Numbered from the stretch's first letter, positions 44,057 to 54,009 are shown. The stretch: 64,000 nucleotides of DNA from an uncultured bacterium (GCA_937896235.1 CALBMX010000032.1:62001-126000), one strand, 5' to 3'. Translations and numbers: made by a program. Notes: a model not told the origin generated them from the letters alone.

Positions 44057-46324
44057 CTATTGGGTGACGGTGTCATCGGTGATGTCGACTTGAGCGCCGG
44101 CGTTGTCGAGCCAGTCTATGATCTCATTTTGCATTTCATTGTAAGCTGCGACCAAGCTGCCATCAGCTTCGCCACTACCGTCTCCGTCTATATCCGGAGT
44201 AGGAGTGAGCAGGCTGGAGTGAGCACCTTGTGTGAAGCGAACAGCACCGAGAGTCGTTACGACGGTTCCGGTGGGGACAATCGTAAGGCCAAGAGCCGCG
44301 ATCATAGGGTCTGTGCCAGAGAGTGGTGCCGTTGCGACAAAGTTGGGGATGACGCGGTCAGATAGACCGAATAGGTCATCCACAGTGCCGTCGCCGACAA
44401 CCTCTTGAAGGAGGACCGGAGTCCCCGAAGCCGCAAGCGCGGCACAGTAGTTAATGGGGTCTGCCGTGTCGAGCGCCGTCTGGGCTGCCCACATGAACAG
44501 CTCAAACTCTGGTGTCCCTTGGATCAGGCCCGCCGCAGCAAGGCCGGCGAGGAGTGTGGGACCAAAAGAGGCAGAGCTCTCAAGCATGCGTGGAATGCCA
44601 CCGCCGGGAACGTTCAGTATTGTCGTCTGCAGGTTGGCCTCGAGCGTAGAGAACATCGTGCCGACCATGGCACCTAAGGACATTCCCAAGAAGTGCACGT
44701 TAGCCGTGTCGAGGTCGATTCCCGCAAGGCCGTCCACGTCGAGTCCGTCACCAATAACCTTGTTGACGGCGAATAGATCGGAAGCCGCTTGGCGAAAGTT
44801 GTCCCGCTGTGTACGCAAGCTACTGAGGTTGATGAAGTGGGCACCGGAAGTGTCAGCTTGGCCATCGGGGGCGGCTGCTGTGACTCCTCCAAGGGCGTTC
44901 TGGGTGACGAGGTCAAGACCAAAGGTGCGTTCACGGACGGATGCCGTATCGTCGTAGTCGGCGAAGAGTAGACCACCCAGAGGGTCGGCCGCAGCGTCAC
45001 TAAGGCCGTGTAAGGGAAGGTCGATCGCGATTGCAGCGTAACCCGAAAGGGCCAGCTTGTCGGCGATACCGAGCAGGGAAGTGCGGTTCGAGGTGATTCC
45101 GTGCTGGTAAATCACCACGGGCCAGCCATCTACTGGCATGGAAAGCCCAGTCGCCACGGAATCGGGCAACGAGATCAGCATCGGGATCGACTCGGAGCCG
45201 CTTTCTAGGGGAAGCGGGTTGTAGCGACTGATGTTGGCCTCGGTATCGATACCGAAAGGGAAGGTGTAGCGGGCATGCCAATACTCAACAAGCGGGTTCA
45301 GGTCTTGGACCAGAGCTCCGGGCGTCGAGTTCGCTGCTGCTGTCAGGTAGTACGGCAGCGTTAGCTCACCAGTGAACAGGTCGGCAAAGCCGCCTATGCT
45401 CGGGGAGACAGAGACTGTGTTGACGGTTGCCGAGGGTACGGTGTTGAGCGGAGTGTCCGATCCTGCCGGATGACCAGGGAACGCGGCGCCGATCGCGGCG
45501 AGTACAGCGCTTTCGCCACCAAGGGCTACGGTCCTTGCGGTTCCGAGGGCCGTCATCGTGTCCTGCGTCGTGAAGCTGAAGCTTGCAACGATGTCTTCGC
45601 TAGCAATCGCGCCACCGGGTGCCCCGGTGACTTCGGGATCGACTCCGACGATTCCCTCCATTGCGTTGACGAGCAGCTGCAGGCCAACAAGAGGGTGATC
45701 CGAAGGATACGGGTTCGTCACAATACTAGCTTTGGCAAGGCCGTATTCGTCGCCGTAAGTGGTCGCATCCCCGTCAACGTCGAGGACACCGTTTGTGATG
45801 ACAACCATGTAGGCCGTCGCGGGTTTTAGCGCCTTTGTCGGCACGATGGCAAAGTCAGACACGGAGGTCGGTGCCAATACATAATCCCCTGGCGAAGAGA
45901 GCTCGCTCACCACATTTATGACGGGTGTTCCAATCGTTAGAGTCGTCAACGGGTTGACGGCGGTTTCGACTTCGAACACGCGTACCGTGTCCCCCGCGAG
46001 TACCGTTCCAGCGTCGATGTCATAGTCGAAGTGAAAGGCCATCGGTGCCGTTGTACTCCAACCATCAAGGCTGTTGAGCGAATCAAACAGCGACTGTTTG
46101 CCCGGGTCAGGGTCTCCGAATTCATCCAAAGCTGGAGGGAAGTTCAGAGTCGCGTCTACCGTCCCACTAAATAGGATGTCATTGGGTAGAGGAATGTCGC
46201 CCTGAGAGGGAGAGTACACCAGCGTCGTGGTGGTCGGTGTAGGTACGGTGTTGAGCTTGGTGTCGGTGCAAGCGCTAAGTGCACTGATTCCGAGAAGCGA
46301 CAAGGCAAGGGTATTTCTATGCAT
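44057..46324 (-). CDS. VolA/Pla-1-like surface lipase, lipoprotein
   Basis: This 755-residue lipoprotein has a signal ending in LSAC. Its N-terminal part (about 30-110) matches the bacterial virulence-factor lipase N-domain (GDIPLPNDILFSGTVD, then LNSLDGWSTTAPM). The C-terminal half is an alpha/beta hydrolase: VVIYQHGITSNR forms the oxyanion region, GMSLGAMVG near residue 547 holds the nucleophile serine, and FTQGAHSSLL near 703 offers the histidine. Related proteins are surface lysophospholipases or triacylglycerol lipases that release fatty acids. The mature N-terminus keeps an unstructured Thr-rich linker. It is followed by the barrel-like gene in the same transcript. Confidence 0.85.
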   Translation of the reverse strand: MHRNTLALSLLGISALSACTDTKLNTVPTPTTTTLVYSPSQGDIPLPNDILFSGTVDATLNFPPALDEFGDPDPGKQSLFDSLNSLDGWSTTAPMAFHFDYDIDAGTVLAGDTVRVFEVETAVNPLTTLTIGTPVINVVSELSSPGDYVLAPTSVSDFAIVPTKALKPATAYMVVITNGVLDVDGDATTYGDEYGLAKASIVTNPYPSDHPLVGLQLLVNAMEGIVGVDPEVTGAPGGAIASEDIVASFSFTTQDTMTALGTARTVALGGESAVLAAIGAAFPGHPAGSDTPLNTVPSATVNTVSVSPSIGGFADLFTGELTLPYYLTAAANSTPGALVQDLNPLVEYWHARYTFPFGIDTEANISRYNPLPLESGSESIPMLISLPDSVATGLSMPVDGWPVVIYQHGITSNRTSLLGIADKLALSGYAAIAIDLPLHGLSDAAADPLGGLLFADYDDTASVRERTFGLDLVTQNALGGVTAAAPDGQADTSGAHFINLSSLRTQRDNFRQAASDLFAVNKVIGDGLDVDGLAGIDLDTANVHFLGMSLGAMVGTMFSTLEANLQTTILNVPGGGIPRMLESSASFGPTLLAGLAAAGLIQGTPEFELFMWAAQTALDTADPINYCAALAASGTPVLLQEVVGDGTVDDLFGLSDRVIPNFVATAPLSGTDPMIAALGLTIVPTGTVVTTLGAVRFTQGAHSSLLTPTPDIDGDGSGEADGSLVAAYNEMQNEIIDWLDNAGAQVDITDDTVTQ

Positions 46325-46456
46325 GAGGGCCCTATGGATTGGAGGCGTTTGAAGGACTCGTGAGAAAAGCTGCCCAAAGAGCGGCCGTGATTCGAATCCG
46401 TAGTCACAACCTACAAAAAAGTAGTCGTCGATGCGAAAGTTTGGTTACGAACTCAG

Positions 46457-46491
46457 AGAGCCCCCTCCGCTGGACGTGCGGAGAGGGCTCT
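46457..46491. terminator. hairpin between 46517 gene and lipase gene
   Basis: A 14-base stem with one mismatch (46457-46470 / 46478-46491) lies just downstream of the small gene at 46517 on the minus strand and upstream of the lipase gene. It is T-rich on its right side only. Confidence 0.55.
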
Positions 46492-46516
46492 TGTTCTGCT
46501 TTCTAGATCGGCAGGC

Positions 46517-46870
46517 CTATTTTTCCCTCGACCAGCCCATCTCAACGGTTGCGCCAAAAATTTCGCTCCAACTCGGAAAAAGACGACCGGACTCTTCTCG
46601 CATCGCAGTGAGCGCTTGTTCAAAGGTTGCGCTTAGCCCTTCGCGGTCGCCCTCAAAGGTGTATCCGAGCTTCTCGAGAACAGGAAATATCTCTTCGAAG
46701 CGCAAAAAGGAGCGCAGCTGGTTCCGCTTATAGAGATCGAGAGCCGTCAAAAACTCGATTGTCTCCTCGGAGAGCTGGTCAGGCCGTGGGGGGCTCGTGC
46801 GTCGCGCCGGTCCTTTCTTCTTGCTGTTTGCTGAGCTCGAAGTGGAGTGATTGTTATTTTTTGAGGGCAT
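46517..46870 (-). CDS. small unknown protein
   Basis: I do not recognise this 117-residue protein. The first 30 residues are a low-complexity Ser/Asn/Lys-rich tail, followed by two to three predicted helices (ETIEFLTALDLYKRNQLRSFL, then FEEIFPVLEKLGY and EGLSATFEQALTAMREES). There is no signal peptide or membrane segment. The composition is compatible with a real coding sequence, and it has its own downstream hairpin. It lies between mtnA and the lipase gene, which do not suggest a function. Confidence 0.6.
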   Translation of the reverse strand: MPSKNNNHSTSSSANSKKKGPARRTSPPRPDQLSEETIEFLTALDLYKRNQLRSFLRFEEIFPVLEKLGYTFEGDREGLSATFEQALTAMREESGRLFPSWSEIFGATVEMGWSREK

Positions 46871-46977
46871 GGGGATCAGGCGTTCCGTGGGGGGGAGACT
46901 AACTCCCTAACCCTTCGGAACACCGTGTCCCAAATCTGAAATCTGAGCTTGAGAAACAACAAGGAAATTGAAGCTTG

Positions 46978-48042
46978 TTAGGCGCGCGACATGGCCTCGA
47001 GAATTTTCTCAGTTGTTGGAGAGTGAATGATCCCGACCTCGGTGACGATAGCGGTGACAAGCTCTGCCGGTGTCACGTCGAATGCGGGGGCGTAAACTTT
47101 TGCACCCTCCGGGGCGGTCCGCTTGCCATAGCCCTCGGTGATTTCGACAGCCGGCCTCTCTTCAATCGGGATCTCAGCACCAGTTGCTACTTTGACGTCA
47201 ATCGTTGATCTAGGGGCAACGACGTAGAAGGGGATACCGTGGTACTTGGCAAGGATGGCAACTCCGTAGGTGCCAATTTTGTTGCAGACGTCACCGTTGC
47301 GCGCGATGCGATCGGAGCCGACGATGACTGCATCGATCTTCCCCTCCATCATTACACGGGCAGCCATGTTGTCCGTGATAAGCGTGACATCGATGCCCGC
47401 TTGCATTAGCTCCCACGTCGTCAGGCGCGCGCCTTGCAAGAGCGGTCGAGTTTCGTCGGCAAAGACGGCAACGTTTTTGCCTTGCTCATGGGCGACGTAA
47501 ATCGGAGCCAAGGCGGTACCCATTCCGCCAGTCGCCAAAGCGCCAGCGTTACAGTGAGTGAGGAGGGTCATCCCGTCTTTGATCAAGTCGGCACCCAGCT
47601 CTCCCATGCGTCTGCATTGAGCAGCGTCTTCGGTATGGATCGACTTAGCTTCTTCAAACTGGCCGGCAACAAGCGCCGCGCTATCCGCGCCACCCTCAAA
47701 ATCCGTCTGTGCTCTTAGCACCATGCGCTCTAGCGCCCAAAACAAGTTGACCGCAGTCGGCCTAGCTTTCGCCAGTGTTTCCGAAGTGGACTTGATGTGC
47801 TTCATCAGGTCTCCCCGCTCACGACCACCCTCCTGCTGGATTCCCAAGAGCATTCCGTAGCCAGCAGCAACACCGATAGCCGGTGCTCCGCGAACAGCCA
47901 AGCGCCAGATTGCGTCGACCATGTCGGGAACGGTTTTGACATCAATTTCGACGAACTCTGCGGGTAGAAGAGTCTGCTCGACCATGCGGCAAAAACCGTC
48001 GCGATTCGTGCCGTCGATCCAAGAGAGAGTGCTGACGTTCAT
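46978..48042 (-). CDS. mtnA: methylthioribose-1-phosphate isomerase
   Basis: This 354-residue enzyme isomerises 5-methylthioribose 1-phosphate to the ribulose form in the methionine salvage pathway. It belongs to the eIF2B-related family: AVRGAPAIGVAAGYG near 50, the catalytic cysteine in LTHCNAGALATGG near 160, the DNMAARVM segment and the catalytic aspartate in VGSDRIARNGDVCNKIGTY near 240. I chose the ATG at 48042 (MNVSTLSW); the longer frame would overlap purE. No other salvage gene is nearby. It is the last gene of the purC-purE-mtnA set, 46 bases after purE. Confidence 0.93.
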   Translation of the reverse strand: MNVSTLSWIDGTNRDGFCRMVEQTLLPAEFVEIDVKTVPDMVDAIWRLAVRGAPAIGVAAGYGMLLGIQQEGGRERGDLMKHIKSTSETLAKARPTAVNLFWALERMVLRAQTDFEGGADSAALVAGQFEEAKSIHTEDAAQCRRMGELGADLIKDGMTLLTHCNAGALATGGMGTALAPIYVAHEQGKNVAVFADETRPLLQGARLTTWELMQAGIDVTLITDNMAARVMMEGKIDAVIVGSDRIARNGDVCNKIGTYGVAILAKYHGIPFYVVAPRSTIDVKVATGAEIPIEERPAVEITEGYGKRTAPEGAKVYAPAFDVTPAELVTAIVTEVGIIHSPTTEKILEAMSRA

Positions 48043-48088
48043 TTTTTGGGGGGTGGAGGGTCTGGGGTGCGCGCGATGCGCCTGCAAG

Positions 48089-48592
48089 TTAGGAAAGTCG
48101 CGCCTGTAGCGAGGCGTCCTTTGCTTCGACCTCATCGGCCATTTCGTGACGGAACTCGACCAATCTCGCAGCAAGCGTAGAGTCGGAGATAGCTAGTATT
48201 CGCGCGGCCAGGAGTGCGGCGTTTGCAGGGCCTCCACCGCCTACGGCAACGGTGGCGACGGGAATCCCGCTAGGCATCTGCACGGTGGCCAACAGCGCGT
48301 CCAGGCCGCCCAGAGGAGCGTTGTCCATTGGGATGCCAATGACGGGCTTCAAGGTGTGAGCAGCGACGACTCCAGCGAGGTGAGCGGCACCACCAGCAGC
48401 GCAGAGGAAAACTTCGACGCCCGCAGCTTCGGCTTCGTCGAGATAGCTCACTAGTGCAGCTGGTGTCCGGTGGGCAGAGCGCACCTTGGCTTCGAAGGGG
48501 ATCGCCAATTTTCGAAGGTGATCAAAACAGGACTGAAGGCGATCGGCATCACTGTCCGAGCCCATGAGAATAGATACTTTTGAAGAGGTCAT
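48089..48592 (-). CDS. purE: N5-carboxyaminoimidazole ribonucleotide mutase
   Basis: This 167-residue enzyme moves the carboxyl group of N5-CAIR to give CAIR in purine synthesis. The class I PurE patterns are clear: ILMGSDSD, the VRSAHRTP loop, [11 protein letters not shown] and VIGIPM, then [23 protein letters not shown] chose the ATG at 48592, four bases after the purC stop; a longer frame would run into purC. PurK, which makes its substrate, is not in the window. Confidence 0.95.
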   Translation of the reverse strand: MTSSKVSILMGSDSDADRLQSCFDHLRKLAIPFEAKVRSAHRTPAALVSYLDEAEAAGVEVFLCAAGGAAHLAGVVAAHTLKPVIGIPMDNAPLGGLDALLATVQMPSGIPVATVAVGGGGPANAALLAARILAISDSTLAARLVEFRHEMADEVEAKDASLQARLS

Positions 48593-48596
48593 TAGC

Positions 48597-49526
48597 TTAG
48601 ATTTTTTCAGGATGTCCGGTGACGATACCAACGGGAAGAGACCCCGTCAGGGTCTCGCAAATTTCAGCATAGGACGCCGCAAGCGTCGCCGAGATGACGG
48701 GGTCGATCGAGGGGCCGGGCGCCTCTTTGTTCCAGTCGAGTGTCTCCAGCCAATCCCGTAGGATCTGCTTATCCAAACTAGGCTGGTTCTGGCCGATGAC
48801 ATACTTGTCAGCAGGCCAAAATCGTGAAGAGTCTGGAGTTAGGGCCTCATCGATAAGGATGACCTCTCCGCCAAGGACGCCAAACTCGAATTTCGTGTCG
48901 GCGAGGAGCATGTTATGGGAAGCGAGAACCTCTGTGCCTCGCTCAAAGAGCGCCATCGTTGCAGCTAGTGCTTTCTCGAACACCTCTTTCCCGACGGTCT
49001 CGCTAGCGGTGGCTGGAGAGATGGCAAGGTCGTGATCGTCGTCCTTGGTCGTCGGCGTAAATAGGGGCTCGGGGAGGCGTTGGCAAAACTCAAGCCCTTT
49101 GGGGAGGGGGATGTCGCAGATCGTGCCGTGCTTTTGGTACTCCTTCCAGCCAGAGCCTACGAGATAACCTCGCACCACCCACTCGACGGCTGTCGGGGCC
49201 GCCTTCTTAACAATCATGATCCGCCCCTCCAAATCGGCGCGCTCTTGCTCCGAGATTCCGGGAATGTCATCGACATTGATCGAGATCAGATGATTTGCGA
49301 TCAGGTCCTTCGTCTGCTCAAACCACCAGCATGCGATGTGCGTGAGTACGCGGCCTTTATTGGGGATGCCGTTCGGTAGAACGACGTCAAAGGCCGAGAC
49401 GCGGTCGGTGGTCACAAACAGCAGTTTGTCGTCGTCCAGCTGATAGATGTCACGAACTTTGCCGGCGGTCAGTAAGGTGAGGTCGCCGACGGTTTTACGG
49501 CGGCCGTGATAGATAGAGTCTTGCAT
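48597..49526 (-). CDS. purC: SAICAR synthetase
   Basis: This 309-residue ATP-dependent ligase joins aspartate to CAIR, the step after PurE. The N-terminal nucleotide site reads LLTAGKVRDIYQLDDDKLLFVTTDRVSAFD, followed by IPNKGRVLTHI and WVVRGYLVGSGWKEY, and the C-terminal half has LADTKFEFG and LIDEALTPDSSRFWP. The length is that of the longer, yeast-like form rather than the 240-residue E. coli type. It heads the purC-purE-mtnA transcript and is divergent from aroA. Confidence 0.96.
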   Translation of the reverse strand: MQDSIYHGRRKTVGDLTLLTAGKVRDIYQLDDDKLLFVTTDRVSAFDVVLPNGIPNKGRVLTHIACWWFEQTKDLIANHLISINVDDIPGISEQERADLEGRIMIVKKAAPTAVEWVVRGYLVGSGWKEYQKHGTICDIPLPKGLEFCQRLPEPLFTPTTKDDDHDLAISPATASETVGKEVFEKALAATMALFERGTEVLASHNMLLADTKFEFGVLGGEVILIDEALTPDSSRFWPADKYVIGQNQPSLDKQILRDWLETLDWNKEAPGPSIDPVISATLAASYAEICETLTGSLPVGIVTGHPEKI

Positions 49527-49617
49527 GGTCCCAATTTTGTTTTGTCGGAAGGTTTTGGGTGGCTCCCCTCATTTTTTTGAGTTGAGGTCAGGGATTATGT
49601 CAGGCGACTGCCGTCGC

Positions 49618-49623
49618 TACAAT
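49618..49623 (+). promoter_or_regulatory. possible -10 element of aroA
   Basis: TACAAT lies six bases before the aroA ATG at 49630, with no ribosome-binding site between. One of the best examples of the leaderless-type geometry in the window. Confidence 0.4.
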
Positions 49624-49629
49624 AAACCC

Positions 49630-51054
49630 ATGCGCCAGACCTTTGACTCTTCCGAAATGGGACGCCCTTCTAGGTCGAATTCCACCTTTCTTGATCCAAT
49701 CACCCCCCGCAGGCTTGCTTGCGCAGGACCGATTAGCGGGCAGCTGACCCCGCCAGCATCCAAATCCTTGGCCCAGCGAGCGCTTCTCTTCGCGGCCCTC
49801 TCCACAGGGAAAACACGGCTCACCGGGGTCCAGCGGTTCGGGGCATGCGATGACGTCGTGGCCGCCCTCGGCATCTTGGAGAACCTCGATCGCCCCCTGG
49901 ATTGGGTCGGTCCCCTAGCCGTGACCATAACGGGGATGGCCCCTAGCCACATGGGTGGACTCCAACCGATTGGGCCGTTCGAAGTGGGGGAGTCCGCGAC
50001 TCTAGCTCGCCTCGCAACCGCAGTCGCGGGCCTATGTTGCAGTGGAAGTCCATCTGTTCGAGGGCTCGGAACTCTGGGAAGGCGTCGAAGTCGGCCCTTG
50101 TTTGCTGCACTGGAGCGCGCCGGTGTCCGGCTTCGCCAAGGGGAAGTCGGAGGTTGGCCGGTTGGCATGGATGCAATCGGTCCGCCCTCCGACCTCTATC
50201 TTGAGAACCCTATTTCTAGCCAAGAGGTGAGCGCGCTCATGCTTGCCGCCGCAAGTTATCCCGACGCAATCCAAATCCATGTGAAGGGCCCGATCCCGAG
50301 TCGGCCCTACCTTGAGCTGACCCGCAGTTTGCTAAAGACTTTCGGCGTCCTGGCAGTCCCCGTAGAGGCTCGTTTCGAAGGGGGGGAGAGTTTTGAGATG
50401 CAGGGCGTCCTAACAGCGCCAAAGAATCCGATTCACTTGGAGCCAGACGCATCAAGTGCAGCGGTGGCGCTTTGCGCTGCGGCAATCACGGGCGGGGATT
50501 TCGAAGTGCCCGGGCCTTGGTCGACTTCGGTCCAGGGGGATCGGCATATTGTGGATTTCTTGGCCGAGTTTGGTGTCGAAGCCGGGCTCGTCACAAATGA
50601 AGAGGCGGGAGGTGCCACGGAATTCTTAGCGACCTCGGGGACACCGACCCGAGGTGCTATCTTGGACTTATCTGGACACCCCGACCTCGCCGCTCCGCTC
50701 GCCTCCGTTGCTGCATACGCCGCACTTCACGGTGGTGGCGTGAGCGAGCTGCTCGGTCTTGGAACACTTGTCGGAAAGGAGAGCAACCGCCTCGAAAATC
50801 TAGCGGCAGGACTTGCTGCGGTTGGAGTCGACGTCGAAGTCCGCAATGATAGCGAGGTCTGTGGTTTGCGAATCCGGCCTCGCGAAGTGCCCTTGTCCAG
50901 CTTCGAGGCAACGGTCCTCGACCCTCGGGGGGATCACCGGATGGCCTTTGCATTTGCTCTTTTGGGGTTACTGCATCCTGGCATCCAAGTCGCGGACCCT
51001 CTCTGCGTTTCTAAGTCCTGGCCCGGCTTCTGGGAAGACCTAGCAGGACGATGA
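49630..51054 (+). CDS. aroA: 3-phosphoshikimate 1-carboxyvinyltransferase (EPSP synthase)
   Basis: This 474-residue enzyme transfers enolpyruvate from PEP to shikimate 3-phosphate, the sixth shikimate-pathway step. The first signature is PPASKSLAQRALLFAALSTG (Lys for PEP binding, S for the substrate). LDPRGDHRMAFAFALLGL near the end is the second signature (the D and R bind the substrates), and SKSWPGFWEDL is the usual C-terminus. The protein carries about 35 residues before the conserved core, a bit longer than typical. The ATG at 49630 is preferred over a longer frame from 49525 that overlaps the purC start. galE follows after 16 bases. Confidence 0.93.
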   Translation: MRQTFDSSEMGRPSRSNSTFLDPITPRRLACAGPISGQLTPPASKSLAQRALLFAALSTGKTRLTGVQRFGACDDVVAALGILENLDRPLDWVGPLAVTITGMAPSHMGGLQPIGPFEVGESATLARLATAVAGLCCSGSPSVRGLGTLGRRRSRPLFAALERAGVRLRQGEVGGWPVGMDAIGPPSDLYLENPISSQEVSALMLAAASYPDAIQIHVKGPIPSRPYLELTRSLLKTFGVLAVPVEARFEGGESFEMQGVLTAPKNPIHLEPDASSAAVALCAAAITGGDFEVPGPWSTSVQGDRHIVDFLAEFGVEAGLVTNEEAGGATEFLATSGTPTRGAILDLSGHPDLAAPLASVAAYAALHGGGVSELLGLGTLVGKESNRLENLAAGLAAVGVDVEVRNDSEVCGLRIRPREVPLSSFEATVLDPRGDHRMAFAFALLGLLHPGIQVADPLCVSKSWPGFWEDLAGR

Positions 51055-51057
51055 CGT

Positions 51058-51063
51058 TATCCT
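51058..51063 (+). promoter_or_regulatory. possible -10 element of galE
   Basis: TATCCT overlaps the region just after the aroA stop and lies seven bases before the galE ATG, with no ribosome site between. Weak on its own. Confidence 0.25.
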
Positions 51064-51070
51064 CTCTCCT

Positions 51071-52102
51071 ATGACTACCTCAGACGAAATGGAAGCTCTC
51101 AATGCCGCGTCCCCAGTCGGGCCCGTACTGGTCTGTGGCGGTGCGGGATACATCGGCAGCCATACGGTTGAGCTACTCGAGCGACGCGGCGTGGATGTCG
51201 TCGTTCTCGATAATCTAAAGGCCGGTCATCGAGAAGCCGTTCAGGCGCCGCTCGAAGTTTGCGATCTTGGCGACGTGGAGGGGCTCGATCGGGTCTTCGC
51301 TAAGCACAAGCCCTCTGCCGTGATTCACTTTGCAGCTCTGTGTTACGTCGGCGAGTCTGTTACCGACCCTGCAAAGTACTACAAGGAGAACGTGACCAAT
51401 ACGTGGGAGCTCTTGCAGGCTATGCGTAGGGCGGAGTGCCGCGACATCGTGTTTAGCTCGACCTGCGCAACCTACGGGGAACCCACGGAGATGCCCATTC
51501 CGGACGGCCACTCCCAGAAGCCAATCAACCCCTACGGCAACACGAAGCTCCACATGGAGCACATGATGGGAGACTTCTCCCGGGCCTACGGCATGCGATT
51601 CGGTGCGCTTCGTTATTTCAACGCCGCAGGCGCCTCAACGATGCGCGATATTGGTGAGGCGCACGATCCGGAGACTCACTTGATTCCGCTTGTACTTCAA
51701 GTTGCCCTGGGACAACGCGACGAGATTCTAATGTTTGGCGATGATTACGACACGCCCGATGGCACCTGTGTCCGTGACTACATTCACATTGAGGATCTCG
51801 CGGACGCTCACCTTAGAGCTCTCGTAAAATTGCAATCGGGCACCGAACGCTTCGCTTGCAACTTGGGCACGGGAACGGGGTACTCGGTCCTTGAGGTGGT
51901 TGAGGTCGTCCGCAAGATTACCGGTCACCGTATTCCGGCGCGCATTGTCGGCCGCCGCGCGGGCGACCCCGCAATGCTCGTAAGTGGTGGCACCCAAGCA
52001 AAGGCGATTCTAGGTTGGGAGCCGAAGCGAGCAGACCTTGAGGTCATCGTTGCTGATGCCTGGCGATTCGCACAAGCCCACCCGAACGGCTACAAGAGCT
52101 AG
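51071..52102 (+). CDS. galE: UDP-glucose 4-epimerase
   Basis: This 343-residue short-chain dehydrogenase-like enzyme interconverts UDP-glucose and UDP-galactose. The NAD-binding glycine motif is VCGGAGYIGSHT near residue 18, the catalytic Ser/Thr region SSTCATYGEP near 126 and the YxxxK pair in INPYGNTKLHMEH near 152. ALRYFNAAGA and GTGTGYSVLEVVE are family patterns in the sugar-binding part. It follows aroA by 16 bases and may share its transcript. Product use (exopolysaccharide, LPS or galactose metabolism) is not evident from neighbours. Confidence 0.93.
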   Translation: MTTSDEMEALNAASPVGPVLVCGGAGYIGSHTVELLERRGVDVVVLDNLKAGHREAVQAPLEVCDLGDVEGLDRVFAKHKPSAVIHFAALCYVGESVTDPAKYYKENVTNTWELLQAMRRAECRDIVFSSTCATYGEPTEMPIPDGHSQKPINPYGNTKLHMEHMMGDFSRAYGMRFGALRYFNAAGASTMRDIGEAHDPETHLIPLVLQVALGQRDEILMFGDDYDTPDGTCVRDYIHIEDLADAHLRALVKLQSGTERFACNLGTGTGYSVLEVVEVVRKITGHRIPARIVGRRAGDPAMLVSGGTQAKAILGWEPKRADLEVIVADAWRFAQAHPNGYKS

Positions 52103-52284
52103 GATTTGCGTGTTCGGCCGGCCTCTGCTGCCGTCTAAGAAGGTGATGTTCATCTTGCGAAGGGCTTGAGAAGCCTAGAAATCTAAGCGCAAAGTGAGAG
52201 AGATTCCGTGAAACGTATGGGTTCCGTGCACGCGGTCCCCTCCGCCCTTGATGGAGAGGCCGGGAGATGCACAATGGTGTGCCC

Positions 52285-54009
52285 ATGAAAACCTCCCGTT
52301 TGCCAGCCGTACGTTCGCTCATCTTCGCCTTGGCGTCGCTTGGGACTTTTGTGTTGGGTGCCTCGCCGCAGGCAGCCCTTGGCCACGTGCCAAGTCGACC
52401 TCAGGATGCTGAGGCTGAAGCCGAGGCACGCTTTAAAGAGGCCTTCGGGACAATTACGGATGACGAAATTCGCCGTCACGTCAATTATCTAGCCTCTCCT
52501 GAGCTGGAGGGCCGCGATACACCGAGTCGAGGTTTAGATTTAGCCGCCCAATACATAGCCGCCCACTTCCAAGCGCTTGGTTTTGAGCCGGCGGTAGAGG
52601 GTGGCGACTTTATCGTGCCTTGGACGTACCCCAGGGAGCTGGAAGCACCCGTTGCCTCCGGTTGCGTTTTGGAGTTCACCGCCAAAGGTGAAGATGTCGC
52701 AATCTTCGCGCTCGGGCACGACTTCACACCTCTGCCGGGAGCAAATGGAAGTGCGGAAGCCGAGATTGTGTTCTTGGGTTTTGGAATCCACGCCCCCAAG
52801 GAGAAATACGATGACCTGAAAGGCGGCAAAATGAAAAATAAGGTCGCTATGTTCTTGTGGGAGGAGCCGCGTCATAAGCGCGTTCTAGAGGGACCTGAGA
52901 TCTCAGAGGCGGCCAATATCTTTACGAAGTTGAAGGACCTCGAAGCCGAGGGTGTTGTTGGAGCGATCATTGTTCGGCGTAAGGCGGCCGACAATGCTGT
53001 AGATGAAAATGGCAAACTGATCTCCGGTGGTATTCCCGATGAGGAGTTCCCCGACGAGGCCCGGCCCAAGGCTGGGGAAGGTGCCGCGGAGGGTGAAGAG
53101 CCAGAGCTAGACTTTGGATTCCACCATACGTGGGCCTCGTGGAATGCTGCGCGTCAGGATCGAGTCGAGAGGGCAGCTATCCCCGCTATCGAGGTCACCC
53201 CGGAGGTGGCCTCCGCAATGTTAGGAGAAGATGTTCTCAAGCTCGCGCTCTCGATGGATAAGTCCGGTAAATCAGTTCGAAAGTACCCAAAGGGCGATGT
53301 CGTACTTTTTAGCGCACTAACGAAAACACAGAATCTACCCGCCCCCAATGTAATGGGGGTGCTACGCGGAAGTGACCCCGAGCTCGCCGATCAATATGTG
53401 GTTCTGGGCGCGCATATGGACCACTTGGGGATGGACTTTCGCGGGCGACTCGCAGCGGGCGCAGATGACAACGCCTCGGGTGTTGCAGCGCTACTCGAGC
53501 TTGCTGAGGCCTTGGCCATCGCGAAACCCAAGCGGTCTTTTATCTTCGCTGCCTTTTCCGGGGAAGAGGACGGACTCCTCGGTAGTAAGGCGATGTGCGA
53601 GACTCCGCCGATTCCTGCCAAGCAGTGGATTGCGATGCTAAACATGGACATGCTTGGCCGCGGTTCGGATTCGGAATCAATCGTGCTGGGGGTAAAGCAG
53701 AATCCCGACATGGGGAAGGTCTTAGCGCGTGCGCGGAAGCTAGAGAAGAGTGGTGTTAAGAAAGTAGAGACCAACAAGGGGGACGAGCTGTGGGAGCGCT
53801 CGGACCACTACTCCTTCCACTCCGTCGGCGTTCCAGTCCTCTTTTTCTTCGAGGCCCTGCCGATCACTGACAATCACGATTACCACACGTGGCGCGATAC
53901 CCCGGATGGGGTGGATATGGTCAAGGTCGCGAATACGGCAAGGCTAATTTTTAATACGTCGTGGCTGCTCGGTCAAGAAGACACCATTCCCAATGCTCCG
54001 CGTCATTAA
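52285..54009 (+). CDS. secreted M28 family zinc peptidase
   Basis: This 574-residue exported aminopeptidase-like enzyme has a signal peptide of about 28 residues. The metal ligands of family M28 are all visible: H in GAHMDHLGM, D in GADDNASGVAAL, EE in FSGEEDGLLGSKAM, D in MLNMDMLGR and H in RSDHYSFHSVG. A PA-like domain (about 150-350) is inserted before the catalytic core, as in many such exported peptidases. An acidic stretch (PKAGEGAAEGEEPE) lies within it. I chose the ATG at 52285 (MKTSRLPAVR), which gives the best signal peptide; an ATG at 52267 adds six residues. The gene overlaps dacB by 17 bases. Confidence 0.9.
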   Translation: MKTSRLPAVRSLIFALASLGTFVLGASPQAALGHVPSRPQDAEAEAEARFKEAFGTITDDEIRRHVNYLASPELEGRDTPSRGLDLAAQYIAAHFQALGFEPAVEGGDFIVPWTYPRELEAPVASGCVLEFTAKGEDVAIFALGHDFTPLPGANGSAEAEIVFLGFGIHAPKEKYDDLKGGKMKNKVAMFLWEEPRHKRVLEGPEISEAANIFTKLKDLEAEGVVGAIIVRRKAADNAVDENGKLISGGIPDEEFPDEARPKAGEGAAEGEEPELDFGFHHTWASWNAARQDRVERAAIPAIEVTPEVASAMLGEDVLKLALSMDKSGKSVRKYPKGDVVLFSALTKTQNLPAPNVMGVLRGSDPELADQYVVLGAHMDHLGMDFRGRLAAGADDNASGVAALLELAEALAIAKPKRSFIFAAFSGEEDGLLGSKAMCETPPIPAKQWIAMLNMDMLGRGSDSESIVLGVKQNPDMGKVLARARKLEKSGVKKVETNKGDELWERSDHYSFHSVGVPVLFFFEALPITDNHDYHTWRDTPDGVDMVKVANTARLIFNTSWLLGQEDTIPNAPRH